Program-made: the position numbers and the translations under genes
Shown here: positions 4,598-7,025 of the stretch, piece after piece
Layout: each line of letters starts with the position of its first letter
How positions within the stretch are numbered: the first letter of the stretch is position 1
Notes under the pieces: model-generated
Seen by the model: only the letters and a program-made list of their open reading frames with translations
Database searches by the model: none
Told to the model about the DNA's origin: nothing
Assembly: GCA_903871435.1 (NCBI GenBank)
Contig: CAIQGU010000136.1
Span: forward strand, 1 to 7,025
Direction: 5' to 3'
DNA length: 7,025 bases
Source: an uncultured Burkholderiales bacterium
GTDB taxonomy: Bacteria > Pseudomonadota > Gammaproteobacteria > Burkholderiales > Burkholderiaceae_F

Positions 4598-7025
4598 ATG
4601 AAACTTGAGCAAGCCCACGTATTGATGGACGACCAGCCCATTTCGCTCGACGTGCTCATGGAGAAGTACGCCAAGGGCGACGAAAAAACCGCCGACGACG
4701 TGCGGCGCCGCGTGGCGCGCGGCCTTGCGGCAGTCGAAGTGCCCGGCCTGCGTTCCGAATGGGAGCGGCGCTTCTATGAAGCGATGGTGGCCGGCTTCAT
4801 TCCCGGAGGCCGCGTCAATTCGGCTGCGGGAACCGAGATCTCCGCCACGCTCATCAACTGTTTCGTGCAGCCGGTGGGCGACGCCATCAGCGGCGTGCGC
4901 GAGGGCATGCCGTCCATCTATCTTGCACTCAACCAGGCGGCCGAGACCATGCGCCGCGGCGGCGGGGTGGGCTACGACTTCTCCAACATCCGGCCGCGCG
5001 GCGCCCACGTGCAGGGCACGCACTCGCGCGCCAGCGGACCGCTCTCCTACATGCGCGTTTTCGACAAGAGCTGCGAGACGCTCGAGTCGGCCGGCGCGCG
5101 CCGTGGGGCCCAGATGGGCATGCTGCGCTGTGATCACCCGGACATCGAGGATTTCATCCACGCCAAGCGCGACGGCTCACTGACCAACTTCAACATGTCC
5201 GTTGCCGTCACCGATGCCTTCATGCGCGCAGTCGATGCCGACGGCACTATCGACCTGTGGCACCCGGCCGAGCCCTTCGACCAAACCGGCGCAACGCAGC
5301 GCCCGGACGGAACCTGGACCTATCGCACGGCGCGCGCGCGCGATCTGTTCGACCAGATCATGCATTCCACCTACAACCATGCCGAGCCCGGCGTGGTGTT
5401 CGTCGACCGCATCAACCAGGACAACAACCTCTCGTACTGCGAGACCATCACCGCCACCAATCCCTGCGTGCCCGCCGACACCTGGGTCATGACCAGCGAT
5501 GGTCCGCGCCAGGTCGGCGATCTCATCGGCGTGCCGCATGCGGCCATCGTCGACGGCCTGCCCTATGCCACGGGCGCAGAAGGTTTCTTTGCCACCGGTC
5601 ACAAGGACCTCGTGGAAATCCGCACGGGCGAGGGTCCGCGGCTGCGGCTCACGGCCGATCACCTGGTGCGCAAGGTCAGCAGCGCCACGCGCAACAAGAC
5701 CGAGCTCGCCTGGGTTGAGGCCGGCACCTTGCAGGCGGGCGACCGCATCGTCCTGAACAACCATCGCGCGCTCTCGGGCTGGTCCGGCCAGGGAACCGAA
5801 TCCGAGGGGTACCTGCTGGGTTTCCTGGTGGGCGACGGCACACTCAAGGAAGAAGCGGCGGTGCTGTCCGTATGGGCGCCCGCGGCGGCAGCCCTGGCCA
5901 ACGGCGCGCCGCAAGCTGCGCCGGGCATCCAGTCGCTCATGGACGCCGTAACGGAAGCGGTGCGCAGCCTGCATCATCGCGCCGACTTTGCCGGCTGGCA
6001 TGCCGTGGCCGATCGGCCGGAATGGCGGCTCAAATCAGCGCCGCTGCGCGACCTGGCCAAGCGCTTTGGCCTGCAGCCCGGCAACAAGCGGCCCGGCAAG
6101 GCCGTTGAAACTGCGTCCGCACCCTTTTATCGCGGATTCCTGCGGGGCCTGTTCGACGCCGACGGTTCCGTTCAGGGAACGCAGGCCAAGGGTGTGAGCG
6201 TGCGCCTGGCGCAGTCCGACCTCGAAACTCTTGAATGCGCGCAGCGCATGCTGCTGCGCCTGGGCATCGCCTCTTCCCTCTACCAGAACCGCCGCCCCGA
6301 GGGCATGCGCCTGCTCCCGGACGGCAAGGGCGGCGAGCGACACTACCCCACGCGGGCCCAGCACGAACTCGTGATCGCCGGGGACAACCTCGTGCGTTTT
6401 GCCGATCTGGTCGGGTTCTGCGACAACGACAAATCCGAACGGCTGGCCGGCTCCCTTGCTGTCTACCGGCGCCGCGTGAACCGCGAGAACTTCCACGCGA
6501 CGGTGGAGTCCGTGCTGCCTGCCGGTTCGGCGCCCGTCTATGACGTGCGCGTGGATGAAGTGCATGCGTTCGACGCCAACGGGCTTTACGTACATAACTG
6601 CGGCGAGCAGCCCCTGCCCGCCTATGGTTGCTGCTGCCTGGGATCCATCAATCTCACGCGCTTCGTGCGCGATCCCTTCACCGCGGAAGCCGCCTTCGAT
6701 TTCTCCGCGTTTGCCGACGTGGTGCGCGTGGCCATCCGCGCCCTCGACAACGTGCTCGAGGCAACCCTGTGGCCGCTTGCCGAACAGCGCGCGGAAGCCG
6801 CCAACAAGCGCCGCGTGGGTCTGGGCTTCACGGGACTGGGCAACGCGCTCACCATGCTCAACCTGCGCTATGACTCGGAAAGCGCGCGCACGATGGCCGG
6901 GTGCATTTCCGGCCACATGCGCGACATTTCCTACCAGGCCTCGGTGGACCTGGCGCGCGAGAAGGGCCCCTTCCCGCTGCTGGACGCGGACCAGTATCTT
7001 GCCGCGCCGCGCTTTGCCTCGCGAC
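4598..7025 (+). CDS. nrdJ: Adenosylcobalamin-dependent (class II) ribonucleotide reductase, intein-containing, 3' partial
   Basis: The enzyme reduces ribonucleotides to deoxyribonucleotides in the cytoplasm, using coenzyme B12 to generate the thiyl radical, so it needs no radical subunit and no oxygen. The frame is open from 4598 to the window edge: 809 codons, of which 431 belong to the reductase and 378 to an intein (residues 290-667). Reductase signatures in order are [12 protein letters not shown] (67-78), [11 protein letters not shown] with redox Cys88, [10 protein letters not shown] (119-128), [11 protein letters not shown] (164-174), [12 protein letters not shown], then ITATNP joined after splicing to [19 protein letters not shown]. 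In spliced numbering N288, C290 and E292 match the N-x-C-x-E of the active site (N437, C439 and E441 of E. coli NrdA), and C301 is the likely partner of C88. No ATP-cone is visible at the N terminus. The C-terminal part, with the thioredoxin-facing Cys pair, lies beyond the window. Paired NrdR boxes lie upstream. Confidence 0.95.
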   Translation, partial: MKLEQAHVLMDDQPISLDVLMEKYAKGDEKTADDVRRRVARGLAAVEVPGLRSEWERRFYEAMVAGFIPGGRVNSAAGTEISATLINCFVQPVGDAISGVREGMPSIYLALNQAAETMRRGGGVGYDFSNIRPRGAHVQGTHSRASGPLSYMRVFDKSCETLESAGARRGAQMGMLRCDHPDIEDFIHAKRDGSLTNFNMSVAVTDAFMRAVDADGTIDLWHPAEPFDQTGATQRPDGTWTYRTARARDLFDQIMHSTYNHAEPGVVFVDRINQDNNLSYCETITATNPCVPADTWVMTSDGPRQVGDLIGVPHAAIVDGLPYATGAEGFFATGHKDLVEIRTGEGPRLRLTADHLVRKVSSATRNKTELAWVEAGTLQAGDRIVLNNHRALSGWSGQGTESEGYLLGFLVGDGTLKEEAAVLSVWAPAAAALANGAPQAAPGIQSLMDAVTEAVRSLHHRADFAGWHAVADRPEWRLKSAPLRDLAKRFGLQPGNKRPGKAVETASAPFYRGFLRGLFDADGSVQGTQAKGVSVRLAQSDLETLECAQRMLLRLGIASSLYQNRRPEGMRLLPDGKGGERHYPTRAQHELVIAGDNLVRFADLVGFCDNDKSERLAGSLAVYRRRVNRENFHATVESVLPAGSAPVYDVRVDEVHAFDANGLYVHNCGEQPLPAYGCCCLGSINLTRFVRDPFTAEAAFDFSAFADVVRVAIRALDNVLEATLWPLAEQRAEAANKRRVGLGFTGLGNALTMLNLRYDSESARTMAGCISGHMRDISYQASVDLAREKGPFPLLDADQYLAAPRFASR
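5465..6598 (+). mobile_element. Intein with LAGLIDADG homing endonuclease, inserted in nrdJ
   Basis: This 378-residue element is translated in frame with nrdJ and is expected to excise itself from the protein. It begins with Cys1 ([13 protein letters not shown], block A) immediately after extein Asn-Pro. Block B is LRLTADHLV, with T63 and H66 of the TxxH motif. Block F is [16 protein letters not shown] (D360, H367), and block G is LYVHN, with the penultimate His377 and terminal Asn378, followed by extein Cys+1. This is a complete class 1 splicing set. Between blocks B and F lie two LAGLIDADG motifs, [11 protein letters not shown] (from about 115) and [11 protein letters not shown] (from about 224), about 107 residues apart, with Asp124 and Asp233 as the metal-binding acidic residues, as in monomeric homing endonucleases. 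Size is normal for an intein of this kind. No stop or frameshift is present, so both splicing and endonuclease activity look intact. Base use looks like that of the host gene by eye. Confidence 0.96.

Noticed and set aside
4577..6916. Three long minus-strand open frames (4577-5161, 5177-6001, 6035-6916)
   Set aside because: They lie opposite nrdJ, whose frame is confirmed by conserved motifs from end to end. Long antisense frames are expected in GC-rich codons, and their products are His/Gly/Arg-rich with no recognisable domain.

Overview
The window looks like chromosomal DNA from a high-GC betaproteobacterium, most likely a member of the Burkholderiales. That placement is inferred from the strong G/C third-position bias, the CysB-type regulator, the YXWXXGYW-repeat secreted protein and an outer-membrane barrel ending in Phe. 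No phage, transposon or CRISPR signature is visible. The one clearly mobile item is an intein.

Layout, left to right. (1) Bases 22-1398 (+) encode a secreted DUF4124 / YXWXXGYW-repeat protein whose reading frame is open to the window edge. (2) Bases 1582-1860 (-) encode a 92-residue single-pass membrane protein of unknown function with a good ribosome binding site. (3) Bases 1861-2239 hold no gene I can support, only short tandem and inverted repeats. (4) Bases 2240-2315 (-) are a complete tRNA-Ala with anticodon CGC, preceded by a clear sigma70 promoter. (5) Bases 2504-3223 (+) encode a 239-residue predicted outer-membrane beta-barrel protein. (6) A GC-rich stem lies between it and the convergent LysR-family regulator of CysB/Cbl type (3289-4257, -). 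(7) Bases 4258-4597 are a divergent regulatory region with a cysB promoter on the minus strand and a pair of NrdR-box-like palindromes 31 bp apart facing the next gene. (8) From 4598 to the window end (+) runs nrdJ, an adenosylcobalamin-dependent (class II) ribonucleotide reductase, cut off by the window edge.

The most striking feature is a 378-residue intein (5465-6598) inside nrdJ. It carries all the splicing residues that can be checked by eye and an apparently intact two-motif LAGLIDADG homing endonuclease. It sits exactly between the Asn-Pro and the Cys of the N-P-C-G-E motif. By comparison with the class I enzyme this Cys is the thiyl-radical cysteine, so the +1 nucleophile of splicing and the radical-forming residue of the reductase appear to be the same amino acid. 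Splicing would then be required for deoxyribonucleotide synthesis by this enzyme. The NrdR boxes upstream suggest that the gene is under the usual nucleotide-sensing control.

No operon is evident: the genes alternate in strand, and most are separated by their own regulatory regions.
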